DNA from: CAZTCJ01 sp964612085
Lineage (GTDB): Bacteria > Pseudomonadota > Alphaproteobacteria > JAJFIK01
Assembly (NCBI GenBank): GCA_964612085.1
Contig: CAZTCJ010000026.1
Coordinates: forward strand, 1 to 41,446
Length of the DNA stretch: 41,446 nt
Reading direction: 5' to 3'
Positions 8,131 to 16,062 of the stretch are shown piece after piece. Both the position numbers and the translations under genes were made by a program. The notes under the pieces were generated by a model, which made no database searches, had not been told where the DNA came from, and saw nothing but the letters and a program-made list of their open reading frames with translations. The stretch's first letter is position 1. The number at the start of each line of letters is the position of its first letter.

Positions 8131-9591
8131 TCACTCCATCCGGCTCAGATAGATCCCGTGCTGCCAGAGCTTGACCGGCGCGCCCGTCTCATCCCGCTCG
8201 AAACGGACGGTTTCGCCCAGATCGCCCTCGTCCCGGCGGCGGCGGAAGGTGTCGCCCTCCACATGCTCCAGGCTGGTGACATCGTCCCCCGGCTCATCCG
8301 TGTAGAGATCGATCAGGATCAGGCCGTCCGTGGCGGGCGCCACATAAGTGTCGAAGGGCAGGTTCGGCGCGCCGTAGATGCCCTCGAAATCCGAAAAGTC
8401 CGTTTCCGGCGCGTCCTGTGATGCTTCTTTCCCCTCGTCTTTCGCTGCCGTCAGCACGGCTTCGGAGGCGAGATCGTAAAGCGCGTTCGCCACGCGTCTG
8501 GGGCTGAAATCGTTCACATTGACCATGGCGATGACGGCGAGTTTGTCCTGGGGCCGGAGCATGAACTGGGTGCGGTAGCCCGGGCAGTAGCCGCCATGGC
8601 CGATCATGGCCGTGCCGTTGTGTTTCCAATGGGCATAGCCGAGCCCCCACATGGGGCTTTCCGGATCGTTGGGATCGGCCCAGTGCACCCGGTGCATCTG
8701 GCGCAAGCTGGCGCGGCGCAGCACTTCCCGCTCGCCCGTTTCCATCAGGCGGAACTGCCAGGAGGCGAACTTCGCCAGATCCGTCACCGATGCGGCGAAA
8801 CCGGCCGCAGGCGCCACCGCATTGAGCGTGTAAGGCCCGATTTCGTTCCGTGTACCGTCCTTGTTGAGGACGCCATAACCCATGGCGAAGCGCCCGCCGA
8901 TCTCATCCACCGGCAGATCCGTGGTCATGCCGTCAAGATCCAGGGGCCGGAAGATCGTGCGTTCCACATAAGCGTCGAAGGACCGTCCCGAGGCTTCCGC
9001 CACCACCTGGCCCAGCAGGGACATGCCCAGATTGGAATATTGCCAGGTGGTATAGGGCGTATAAAGACGGTCCTGGTCGGCATGGGCCTGTCGCAAGGTC
9101 TTCAGATCGGGGAAATCAACCTCAACCCAATAGGGCGTGCCGCCCTCGCGCGGCATGCCGGAGGCATGGGTGAGCGCGGCCCGCACGGTCATGGGTTCGT
9201 CTTCGACCCGCTCGGGCGTTTTGAGCGAGAACCAGTCCACATAATCCGAAAGCGGCGCGTCCAGATCGACCCGGCCCCGCTCTACCAGATGCATCACGGC
9301 GGTGGAGGTGAACAGTTTGGAGACGGAACAGACGCTGAACGCGGTTTCCGGCGTCACCGGCGTTTCGCTCGCCTGATGGGCATGGCCGAAGCCCTTCGAC
9401 CAGATCACCTCCTGATCGTGGACGATGGCCGCCGCCAGGCCGGGGACCTGCTTATGGCCAAGCTGGGTCTCGATCCAGGCCGAAGCGGCGCGCAGCCGCG
9501 CATCCCGTTCCTCGGCGGGCGTGATCGCATCGGCGGCGACAGCGCTCACGGTCAATCCCAATGTGGCGATAAAGCTTGCAAGAGCGCGCAT
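8131..9591 (-). CDS. Secreted beta-lactamase-family serine hydrolase
   Basis: This is a predicted 486-residue exported serine hydrolase of the class C beta-lactamase/D-aminopeptidase/esterase superfamily. A signal peptide covers about residues 1-20 (MRALASFIATLGLTVSAVAA). The catalytic SxxK is Ser89-Val-Ser-Lys92, the YxN motif is Tyr185-Ser-Asn187, and the third motif reads HGG at 332-334. A beta-rich C-terminal extension of about 100 residues follows, as in peptidase S12-like proteins with a lipocalin-like tail. An earlier start (9705) would add 38 residues ahead of the signal peptide and is unlikely. The substrate is unknown; esterase or peptidase is as likely as beta-lactam hydrolysis. 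It is part of the accessory block between ntrC and ntrY. Confidence 0.85.
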   Translation of the reverse strand: MRALASFIATLGLTVSAVAADAITPAEERDARLRAASAWIETQLGHKQVPGLAAAIVHDQEVIWSKGFGHAHQASETPVTPETAFSVCSVSKLFTSTAVMHLVERGRVDLDAPLSDYVDWFSLKTPERVEDEPMTVRAALTHASGMPREGGTPYWVEVDFPDLKTLRQAHADQDRLYTPYTTWQYSNLGMSLLGQVVAEASGRSFDAYVERTIFRPLDLDGMTTDLPVDEIGGRFAMGYGVLNKDGTRNEIGPYTLNAVAPAAGFAASVTDLAKFASWQFRLMETGEREVLRRASLRQMHRVHWADPNDPESPMWGLGYAHWKHNGTAMIGHGGYCPGYRTQFMLRPQDKLAVIAMVNVNDFSPRRVANALYDLASEAVLTAAKDEGKEASQDAPETDFSDFEGIYGAPNLPFDTYVAPATDGLILIDLYTDEPGDDVTSLEHVEGDTFRRRRDEGDLGETVRFERDETGAPVKLWQHGIYLSRME

Positions 9592-9707
9592 GACGGGTCC
9601 CCTTTGCCCAACAGTTTTATCCTGCCGGCCATCAGAGTGATGAAGTTCCCCGGCCCTGGCAAGTCCTGGCCTTTCCGTTGAGCGGCAGGCGCGCAACCGC
9701 CACACGA

Positions 9708-9744
9708 AAAAGGGCCTGACCGGATGGCCCGGCCAGACCCTTTT
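9708..9744 (-). terminator. Intrinsic terminator after the alpha/beta hydrolase gene
   Basis: A 16-position stem with two mismatches pairs 9708-9723 with 9729-9744 around a 5-base loop. On the minus strand the stem ends in a run of five T. It lies 23 bases past the stop of the alpha/beta hydrolase and before the serine hydrolase start, so these two genes are probably separate transcripts. Confidence 0.75.
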
Positions 9745-9767
9745 GTATCGGTGGAACGCTTGGCCGA

Positions 9768-10900
9768 TCAGTTCCGCTTGAGTTTGGTGTCGAGGAAATC
9801 GAGGATCTCGGCGGCGATCACGTCGCCATATTCCTCAAGGGCGAAATGGCCCGTGTCGAGAATGTGAAACTCCAGATCGGTCAGATCCTGCTTGTACGGG
9901 TGCGCGCCGGCTTCGGGAAAGATCTGATCGTTCTTGCCCCAGACCAGCAGCGCCGGCGGCTGATGCTCCCGGAAGAGCGCCTGCCAGCGCGGGTATTCCG
10001 GAATATTGGTGCCGTAATTCAGGAACATGTCGAGCTGGATCTCTTTGTTACCGGGACGGTCGAGCAGATATTGGTCATGGTGCCAATTATCCGGGCTGAC
10101 AAGGGCTTCATCGCCCACCCCATGGACATATTGCCATTTGGTGCCCTCAATGGTGAGGATCTGACGCAGAGCATCCCGGTTGGCCGTGCTCGGATCCGCC
10201 CAATAAGCCTTGATCGGGTCCCAGAAGGCTTGGAGGCCTTCGTCATAGGCGTTGCCGTTCTGGATAATGAAGGCCGAGACCCGGTCTGGATGATTGGCGA
10301 ACAGACGGAAGCCGACCGGCGCACCGTAATCCATCAGATAAAGCGCATAGCGGGAAACGCCCTTGGCGCGGACGAATTTGTCCATAATGTCGGCGAAGTT
10401 GCGGAAGCTGTAGTCGAAGGTTCCCCGGTCCGGCATGGCGCTCGCGCCATAGCCCGGATAATCCGGTGCCAGAACGTGATACCGCTGTCCCAGGACCGGG
10501 ATCAGATTGCGGAACATATGAGACGAGGTCGGAAAGCCGTGAAGCAGCAGCACGGTTGGCCGGTCCGGATCGCCCGCTTCCCGGTAGGCAATGTCGATGC
10601 CATCGATCTGGACGCTGCGGTGATAGGTCTTGGCGAGGCCGGTCTGGCCGATGACGGTCTGNNNNNNNNNNNNNNNNNNNNNNNNNNNNNNNNNNNNNNN
10701 NNNNNNNNNNNNNNNNNNNNNNNNNNNNNNNNNNNNNNNNNNNNNNNNNNNNNNNNNNNNNCGGTCTGGCCGATGACGGTCTGCTCTGTCTTGGCCTCAG
10801 CAAAAACCGGCCCGGCGGCGAATGCGGCGGCCAGGCTCAAGGCGCCTAAGGCGGCGGCGAGAAAACGCGGGCGTGCTGCGTGTTTGGCTGTCATGGTCAT
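9768..10900 (-). CDS. Exported alpha/beta hydrolase (dehalogenase/epoxide hydrolase-like), split by a scaffold gap
   Basis: The reading frame is broken only by the run of N. If the 22-base sequence duplicated on both sides of the gap is collapsed, the gene becomes 1011 bases and encodes 336 residues without a break. A signal peptide (about 1-34, ending PVFA) precedes the hydrolase fold. HGFPTSSHMFR at 80-90 forms the oxyanion region, the nucleophile elbow LMDYGAPVG puts Asp at 150, and the catalytic His is His311 in DTGHFALEE. An Asp nucleophile points to haloalkane dehalogenase or epoxide hydrolase relatives; the substrate is unknown. The ATG at 10900 has TAGGAG 7 bases upstream. It diverges from a tetR gene, which probably controls it. 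Confidence 0.85.
10640..10661 (+). repeat. 22-base end duplicate, left contig edge
   Basis: These 22 bases are identical to 10762-10783 and abut the first N. The matching copy begins immediately after the last N. Exact identity at both contig ends is the expected mark of two overlapping contigs that were joined with a default gap instead of being merged. Confidence 0.9.
10662..10761. other. Scaffold gap of exactly 100 N
   Basis: One hundred N is a conventional filler for a gap of unknown length. The flanks carry the same 22 bases, and removing the N plus one copy restores one open frame across the join, so the true gap is probably negative (an overlap), with no missing sequence. Confidence 0.95.
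10762..10783 (+). repeat. 22-base end duplicate, right contig edge
   Basis: This is the second copy of the sequence at 10640-10661. Read on the minus strand both copies give TVIGQT in the same position of the hydrolase, just after the signal peptide. Confidence 0.9.
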
Positions 10901-10923
10901 GGCAAATCTCCTAACGATGCGTC

Positions 10924-10951
10924 TTGACAATTACCGAACGATCGGTAAAAT
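10924..10951 (+). promoter_or_regulatory. Sigma-70-like promoter for tetR, with an operator in its spacer
   Basis: TTGACA (10924-10929) is followed after 16 bases by TAAAAT (10946-10951) on the plus strand, about 90 bases before the tetR ATG. The palindrome at 10931-10948 fills the spacer, so a bound repressor would block polymerase. On the opposite strand a second TTGACA lies at 10981-10976, with ATTTGT 18 bases on, a weaker candidate for the hydrolase gene. Confidence 0.55.
10931..10948. promoter_or_regulatory. TetR-family operator-like palindrome A
   Basis: The arms TTACCGA and TCGGTAA are perfect inverted repeats separated by ACGA, 18 bases in all. Together with the related palindrome 60 bases away, it lies between the divergent hydrolase and tetR genes. 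This is the usual placement of an autoregulated TetR-family operator. Confidence 0.7.
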
Positions 10952-10990
10952 ACAAATGGAGCACAGGCCTTGTCCTGTCAAGAAAATAGT

Positions 10991-11008
10991 TTACCAATCG
11001 TTCGGTAA
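10991..11008. promoter_or_regulatory. TetR-family operator-like palindrome B
   Basis: TTACCAATCGTTCGGTAA is the same motif as palindrome A read on the opposite strand, with one arm changed by a base, and is extended by a T-A pair on the outside (10990, 11009). The two centres are 60 bases apart, close to a whole number of helical turns, so two dimers would sit on nearly the same face. Confidence 0.7.
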
Positions 11009-11041
11009 ATAAATGCGGTCCAACGGAATGAGGAGCAAGCC

Positions 11042-11608
11042 ATGGCAAGACCGGCCACCATCGACGAAGGGGACCTGCTGGCGAAATTGTCCGACGTCTT
11101 CCGGGATGTGGGCTATGAGGGGGCTTCCCTCGCCGTTCTGTCGGAGGCCACGGGCCTGAAAAAGGCGAGCCTTTATCACCGCTTTCCCGAGGGCAAGGAA
11201 CAGATGGCCCATGAAGTGCTGGCGGCGGCGGACACCTGGCTCATGGAGCATGTGCTGGGCCCCTTGCAAGGCGATGGTCCGCCGGAAGCGCGCCTGAACG
11301 CCGCGATCCGCAAGCTGGACGATTTTTATTCCGGCGGCCGGCAGGGCTGCCTGCTCAATATGCTGTCCCCGCCCTTTCAGCATCAGGGGGCGTTCGCCAA
11401 GCCGATCAAGCAGGCCTTCGAGGGCTGGATCGGCACACTGACCAAACTTGTCATGGATGCGGGCTTTGACCGGACCACGGCGCGGGCCAGGGCCGAGCGG
11501 GCCGTCGCGCTGCTGCAAGGCAGCTTGGTGCTCGCGCGCGGTCTCGGTACGGCCAAGCCGTTCAAGGACTTTCTCAAAACCCTGCCAAAGGACTTGTTGG
11601 GCGACTGA
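11042..11608 (+). CDS. TetR/AcrR-family transcriptional regulator
   Basis: This 188-residue regulator has an N-terminal DNA-binding domain with the helix-turn-helix around residues 29-48 (SLAVLSEATGLKKASLYHRF, typical of the family). The rest is a helical ligand-binding and dimerisation domain; it resembles TetR regulators whose C-domain contains a GCLLNMLS-type segment (about residues 102-109). The ATG is preceded by AGGAG 6 bases upstream. It is divergent from the exported alpha/beta hydrolase, with two matching palindromes in the 141-base gap, so it likely represses itself and that gene. The inducer is unknown. The PNPOx-like gene follows 42 bases downstream and is probably in the same transcript. 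Confidence 0.9.
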   Translation: MARPATIDEGDLLAKLSDVFRDVGYEGASLAVLSEATGLKKASLYHRFPEGKEQMAHEVLAAADTWLMEHVLGPLQGDGPPEARLNAAIRKLDDFYSGGRQGCLLNMLSPPFQHQGAFAKPIKQAFEGWIGTLTKLVMDAGFDRTTARARAERAVALLQGSLVLARGLGTAKPFKDFLKTLPKDLLGD

Positions 11609-11650
11609 CCTCGCCCCTGCCCCGTACCCTTACAAAAAAGGAGCGATCCG

Positions 11651-12271
11651 ATGAGCGAGCGCTATTTCGATCTGACATTTACCCCGTCCGTGAAAGCCGC
11701 CCAGGAAGACAATGGCAGCCGCACGGCCTATGCCAAGCTTGAAGGCCACAGGGACGGTCCCGACCCGCTTACGGAGCGGGAAGCCGCATTCATTCAGTTG
11801 AGGGACAGTTTCTACATGGCCACGGTCAATGAGACGGGATGGCCCTATCTGCAGCACCGGGGCGGGCCCGTGGGTTTCGTCAAGGTGCTGGGGCCCACTA
11901 CGCTCGGCATCGCCGATTTTCGCGGCAACCGGCAATATATCAGTCTCGGGAACATGGCCAAGGACGACCGCACGGCGCTGTTTTTCATGGATTATCCCAA
12001 CCGGGCGCGGCTGAAAGTCATGGCGCGCACCCGCGCGGTCAATCTCGCCGATCATCCGGATCTGGCGCAGGCGCTGATCGATGACGATTACGGCGCCAAG
12101 GTCGAACGCGGCTTCCTGTTCGAGGTGGAAGCCTATGACTGGAACTGTTCCCAGCACATCACGCCGCGCCTGACGGAAGCCGATCTCGATGCGCTTCTGA
12201 CCCGCTTCAAGAACCGTATCGCGGATCTGGAAGCTGAAAACAAGCGGCTGAAAGAGGCTGCGGACGGATGA
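11651..12271 (+). CDS. Pyridoxamine 5'-phosphate oxidase-like FMN-binding protein
   Basis: This 206-residue protein has a split-barrel flavin-binding fold like PNPOx. The segment FYMATVNETGWPYLQHRGGPVGFVKV (about residues 54-79) followed by NRQYISLGNMAKDDRTALFFMDY is the characteristic FMN-binding core of this uncharacterised subfamily. The C-terminus (about 175-206) is a predicted amphipathic coiled coil. An AAAGGAG ribosome site lies upstream of the ATG. It follows tetR closely, so it may belong to the same regulon as the divergent hydrolase. It converges with ntrC, with 12 bases between the stops. Function beyond flavin redox chemistry cannot be told from sequence. Confidence 0.82.
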   Translation: MSERYFDLTFTPSVKAAQEDNGSRTAYAKLEGHRDGPDPLTEREAAFIQLRDSFYMATVNETGWPYLQHRGGPVGFVKVLGPTTLGIADFRGNRQYISLGNMAKDDRTALFFMDYPNRARLKVMARTRAVNLADHPDLAQALIDDDYGAKVERGFLFEVEAYDWNCSQHITPRLTEADLDALLTRFKNRIADLEAENKRLKEAADG

Positions 12272-12283
12272 TGCGCCTTTGCC

Positions 12284-13726
12284 TCACCCAAGGCCCTTCA
12301 TCACATCGATGCCAAGCTCTTTAATCTTTTTACGGAGTGTATTGCGGTTGAGGCCCAGGATGTGAGAGGCCTTGAGTTGATTGCCCTTGGTCAGGATCAG
12401 GGTCAGTTCGATCAGCGGCCGCTCCACTTCCCGGATGATCCGCCCATGGAGATTGGGCGGCGGCAGTTCGCCCCCCAGCCGGTCGAAATAGCGTCTCAGA
12501 TGCCCCTCGACCGCGCCGCCCAGATTATCCGCCTGCCCCTCACTGACCGGGGCCGTGCCCGGGGCCGCGCCGCCGGATAGCTCCATGTCGATGATGTCCG
12601 CGCCGATGGTGGTCTCAGGATAAAGCACGCACAGGCGGCGCAGCACATTCTCAAGCTCGCGCACATTGCCCGGCCAGGGATAGCGCCGCAGGGCGGCCAT
12701 GCCCTCTTCATCGACGGTCTTGGGCGGCAGGCCGTCCTGGGCGGAGCGGTGCAGGATATGCTCCGTCAGCGTCGGAATGTCCCCTGCCCGGTCCCGCAGG
12801 GCCGGAACCCGCAGCGGTACCACATTCAGCCGGTAGAACAGATCGGCCCGGAACGTGCCTTCCCGGATCATCGCCTGAAGATCCCGGTTGGTGGCCGCGA
12901 CCAGGCGCACATCTGGCCCGCGCATGGCGCTCGGCCCCCGCGCCCGGTGTTCCCCGTCCTGAAGAATGCGCAACAGGCGGGTCTGAACTTCGACGGGCAT
13001 GTCGCCCACTTCATCGAGAAACAGCGTGCCCCCATGGGCCCGGGCGAAGCGGCCTTCGATGCGGCCGTCCATGCGGTCGGCCCGGCCGAACAGTTCGGCT
13101 TCCATCTGCCCCTGGGGGATCGCGGCCATGGTGACGGCCACGAAGGGTCCGTCCTTGCGCCGTCCGTGATCGTGCAGCGCGCGGGCGACCAGTTCCTTGC
13201 CGGTGCCGGATTCCCCTGTGATCAGAACCGTCAGATCGCTGGCGCTGACCCGCGCGAGGGAGCGGAAGATCTCCTGCATGGCGGGCGACTGGCCCACCAG
13301 CGGGCCGAGGCCGCCGTCATCCGAAGGGCCCGCGTCTTGAACGGGGCCGCTTTCCGCCGCGTGACGGGCCAGGGCATTGGCCACGGCCCGCAACAGGTCG
13401 TTCAGATCGAAGGGTTTGGGCAGATAATCGTAAGCGCCCAGTTCGGAGGCGCGCATGGCGGTCGTCAAGGTGCTCTGGGCGCTGATTACCAGCACGGGCA
13501 GGCCCGGATGGCGCTCGCGGATCTCGGGCAGGACGTCGAACATGTTGCGGTCCGGCAGGATCACGTCGCTCACCAGAAGATCGCCGCCGCCTTCATCCAT
13601 GATCCGCATCAGACCCTGGGCGGTGCTGGCCAGGCGCACCGTATAGCCCGCCCGTTCCAGCGCCTGCTGAAGCACGGTGCGGATGGCCCGGTCGTCATCG
13701 GTGACGATGATGGTCTTGTCCGTCAT
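12284..13726 (-). CDS. ntrC: Nitrogen regulation response regulator NtrC (no GAFTGA loop)
   Basis: This 480-residue regulator controls nitrogen assimilation genes when phosphorylated by NtrB. The receiver domain has VTDDD, Asp54 and Lys104. The AAA+ domain has Walker A GESGTGKE at 171-178 and Walker B GTLFLDEV at 233-240. A Fis-type helix-turn-helix is at about 449-470 (NQLKASHILGLNRNTLRKKI). After ELFG the sequence reads RADRMDGRIEGRFARAHGG, so the GAFTGA motif needed to engage sigma-54 is absent. Such NtrC forms are known in Rhodobacter capsulatus, where NtrC activates the housekeeping polymerase, and have been reported in Caulobacter. The start overlaps the ntrB stop in ATGA with AAGGAGG upstream, so translation is coupled. 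Confidence 0.96.
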   Translation of the reverse strand: MTDKTIIVTDDDRAIRTVLQQALERAGYTVRLASTAQGLMRIMDEGGGDLLVSDVILPDRNMFDVLPEIRERHPGLPVLVISAQSTLTTAMRASELGAYDYLPKPFDLNDLLRAVANALARHAAESGPVQDAGPSDDGGLGPLVGQSPAMQEIFRSLARVSASDLTVLITGESGTGKELVARALHDHGRRKDGPFVAVTMAAIPQGQMEAELFGRADRMDGRIEGRFARAHGGTLFLDEVGDMPVEVQTRLLRILQDGEHRARGPSAMRGPDVRLVAATNRDLQAMIREGTFRADLFYRLNVVPLRVPALRDRAGDIPTLTEHILHRSAQDGLPPKTVDEEGMAALRRYPWPGNVRELENVLRRLCVLYPETTIGADIIDMELSGGAAPGTAPVSEGQADNLGGAVEGHLRRYFDRLGGELPPPNLHGRIIREVERPLIELTLILTKGNQLKASHILGLNRNTLRKKIKELGIDVMKGLG

Positions 13727-14835
13727 GGCCGGACCTCCTTGCGCCCCGCCGCCCTGGGCCAGCGGGTGACGAACCGGGTCGCGCCCGGCTCGGACTGGCA
13801 GGTGATGGTGGCGCCGTGATCGGTGACGATCTTGGCGACAATGGCAAGACCCAGTCCGCTGCCTTGCGCCTTGGTGGTGATGAACGGCTCGAACAGGCTG
13901 CCGCGCAGATCGGCGGGCACGCCCGGCCCATTGTCCGTCACCGTTACTTCCAGGGGCAGATGCGCCTGGGTGCGGCCGCCCGGGCCAAGATACTGCAGAT
14001 CGTGGCGATAGGCGGTGGCCAGCTCGATCCGCCCGCCGTCCCCCGCCGCTTCGCAGGCATTCTTGATCAGATTGAGGAACACCTGGATCAGAAGATCCCG
14101 GGCGCCGAGAACCGGCGGAATGGACGGATCGTAGCGTTCCTCGATCTCCATCTCAAGGCCGAAGCTCGCCGCCGCCAGACGGCGCACGTGATCGAGCACT
14201 TCGTGAATGTTGACCGGCTCGAATGCGGTGGCCGTCTGCATACGGAAGACATCCATACGGTCCACCAGGGCCGAGACCCGGTCCACTTCGTCCCGGATCA
14301 GGCTTGTCAGTGCCCTGTCCTCTTGCGTAGCCCGATCCTCCAGCAGTTGGGCCGCGCCCCTGATGCCCGAAAGCGGGTTTTTGATCTCATGGCTGAGCAT
14401 CGCCGCCATGCCCGCCACGGGACGCAAGGTGCTGCGGTGCTGGTCCGGCTGTCCCAGCCGGTTGGCCATGGTGCGCTCGCGCAAGGCCAAGATGACACTG
14501 CCCTGAGCGGTTTCCAGAGGGGCCGCCAGCGCGTCCACCAGGCGTTCCTCGCCCAGCGGGATCGAGACGACCAGGTCCCGCGCGGAGAACAGCGTGTTCT
14601 GGTCGCGCACCTGATCGGCGAGCGCTTCCAGCGGGCTGCTTGGGCCAGCCAGGCGGGCAAGCGTCCAGCGGCACAGCGTCTGGTGGCTATGGCCGAAAAA
14701 AGTCTCCGCCGCCGCATTGGCGAAGGTCAGCCGTCCGCCCACGGCGATGCAGATCACAGGCAACGGCAGGGCAGCGAGGATGGCCGCTGCATCGGCGGTC
14801 TCCGGGCTTGAGGATCTGTCGCTTGGCTCTGTCAT
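13723..14835 (-). CDS. ntrB: Nitrogen regulation sensor kinase NtrB
   Basis: This 370-residue soluble kinase/phosphatase, normally controlled by PII protein, acts on NtrC. An N-terminal PAS domain (about 15-125) precedes the HisKA box MLSHEIKNPLSGIRGAAQLL with phospho-acceptor His149. The ATPase domain shows the N box FLNLIKNACEAA, G1 TDNGPGVP and G2 GSGLGLAIV. There are no membrane segments, as expected for NtrB. It is sandwiched between dusB (5 bases upstream) and ntrC (4-base overlap), the standard nifR3-ntrB-ntrC operon. Confidence 0.96.
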   Translation of the reverse strand: MTEPSDRSSSPETADAAAILAALPLPVICIAVGGRLTFANAAAETFFGHSHQTLCRWTLARLAGPSSPLEALADQVRDQNTLFSARDLVVSIPLGEERLVDALAAPLETAQGSVILALRERTMANRLGQPDQHRSTLRPVAGMAAMLSHEIKNPLSGIRGAAQLLEDRATQEDRALTSLIRDEVDRVSALVDRMDVFRMQTATAFEPVNIHEVLDHVRRLAAASFGLEMEIEERYDPSIPPVLGARDLLIQVFLNLIKNACEAAGDGGRIELATAYRHDLQYLGPGGRTQAHLPLEVTVTDNGPGVPADLRGSLFEPFITTKAQGSGLGLAIVAKIVTDHGATITCQSEPGATRFVTRWPRAAGRKEVRP

Positions 14836-14840
14836 GGGAT

Positions 14841-15875
14841 TTAGGCCGCCACGCGCGACGAGAGGAGGCGCGGGTCTTCGAAATAGGCCTGAAGCGTCCG
14901 GCGCACGGCCTCCGGATCCGTCATCCGGCAGACCGCGCTGCGGGTTTCCTCCGCCCCCGGCAGATCCTCCAGATAGGCCGCCAGATGTTTGCGCGCCGCC
15001 CGGACGCCCATCTCGATGCCGTACAGGGACAAAGTCTCATCGTAATGGGCCGCGATGATCTGCGCCCGGCCGGCGTGGTCCGGCGCATCCGTTATGTCCC
15101 CTGATGTCAGGAAGCGCGCGATCTGATCCAAAAGCCAGGGCTTGCCCTGGGCACCGCGCCCGACCATGACCCCGTCCGCCCCGGATTGCTTCAGCGCTGC
15201 CGCCGCATCGTCCAGGCCCAGAATATCGCCATTGACGATCACCGGCACCGAGACCGCCTCCTTCACCTCACGGACGAATGCCCAGTCGGCTTTGCCGGTG
15301 TAGAACTGGCAGCGGGTGCGCCCATGGACCGTGATCATCTGCACGCCCGCGGATTCGGCACGCCGCGCCAGCTCCGGCGCGTTGCGGCTCTTGTCGTCCC
15401 AGCCGGTGCGCATTTTGAGCGTCACCGGCACATCCACCGCTTCCACCGTCGCTTCGATCAGGGTCAGCGCATGGTCGAGATCGCGCATCAGCGCCGAACC
15501 CGACAGGCCGCTGCACACCCGGCGCGCCGGGCAACCCATATTGATGTCGATGATCCGCGCGCCGCCATCGGCGACGATCTTGGCCGCCTCGCCCATCCAG
15601 CGCGCCTCACGGCCCGCGAGCTGCACCGCCATGGGCTCCACATCGCCCGAGCCGGAGGCCCGCATCAGGCTTTCCTGGCCCGCCCGGCACATTTCCTCAC
15701 TTGCCACCATTTCCGAAATCACCAGGGCATCAGGCGCGCAAGCGCGTACGGTCCGGCGGAACGCCAGATCGGTGATGCCCGACATGGGTGCCAGGATCAC
15801 GGGGCTCGCCACGCAAACCGGTCCGATTTGCAAGGAACCGGCGGCAAGCCGTGTGTTGGTGGCCGAAAGACGCAT
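14841..15875 (-). CDS. dusB: tRNA-dihydrouridine synthase DusB (NifR3)
   Basis: This FMN-dependent enzyme reduces specific uridines in tRNA D-loops. The 344-residue protein has the TIM-barrel start VILAPMSGITDLAFR, the family motif INMGCPARRV with catalytic Cys115, the FMN contacts TVHGRTR and VNGDI, and MVGRGAQGKPWLL. It heads the ntrBC operon as nifR3 does in many alphaproteobacteria. The ATG at 15875 has AGGG 5 bases upstream; a GTG two codons earlier (15881) is the alternative. The 187 bases between dusB and the divergent ispD hold an AGGGTC/GACCCT inverted repeat at 15951-15964 but no clear promoter that I would assign. Confidence 0.95.
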   Translation of the reverse strand: MRLSATNTRLAAGSLQIGPVCVASPVILAPMSGITDLAFRRTVRACAPDALVISEMVASEEMCRAGQESLMRASGSGDVEPMAVQLAGREARWMGEAAKIVADGGARIIDINMGCPARRVCSGLSGSALMRDLDHALTLIEATVEAVDVPVTLKMRTGWDDKSRNAPELARRAESAGVQMITVHGRTRCQFYTGKADWAFVREVKEAVSVPVIVNGDILGLDDAAAALKQSGADGVMVGRGAQGKPWLLDQIARFLTSGDITDAPDHAGRAQIIAAHYDETLSLYGIEMGVRAARKHLAAYLEDLPGAEETRSAVCRMTDPEAVRRTLQAYFEDPRLLSSRVAA

Positions 15876-16062
15876 TGTCACCCTATAAAACGCAAGAAAC
15901 TCACCCTACCGTCTTCGCATTGCAGCGCAACAGATGATCTTTTTTTACCGAGGGTCCTGACCCTAGAGAGATGAAACCATAGTTCCTATCTTCGGCTTGC
16001 ATCCCCAGGCCCCTTGGCGCAGGGTTTAGCCACGCAAAACCAACAGGTTCTCAAGGACAAGA

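Noticed and set aside
10502..10930. Separate small protein reading through the N run
   Set aside because: Its first part is the signal peptide of the alpha/beta hydrolase; the part after the N is a frame artefact of the padded gap.
15951..15964. AGGGTC/GACCCT inverted repeat between dusB and ispD as a terminator
   Set aside because: Both flanking genes read away from it and the nearby T-run is on the wrong side, so termination is not supported; the loop is only 2 bases.
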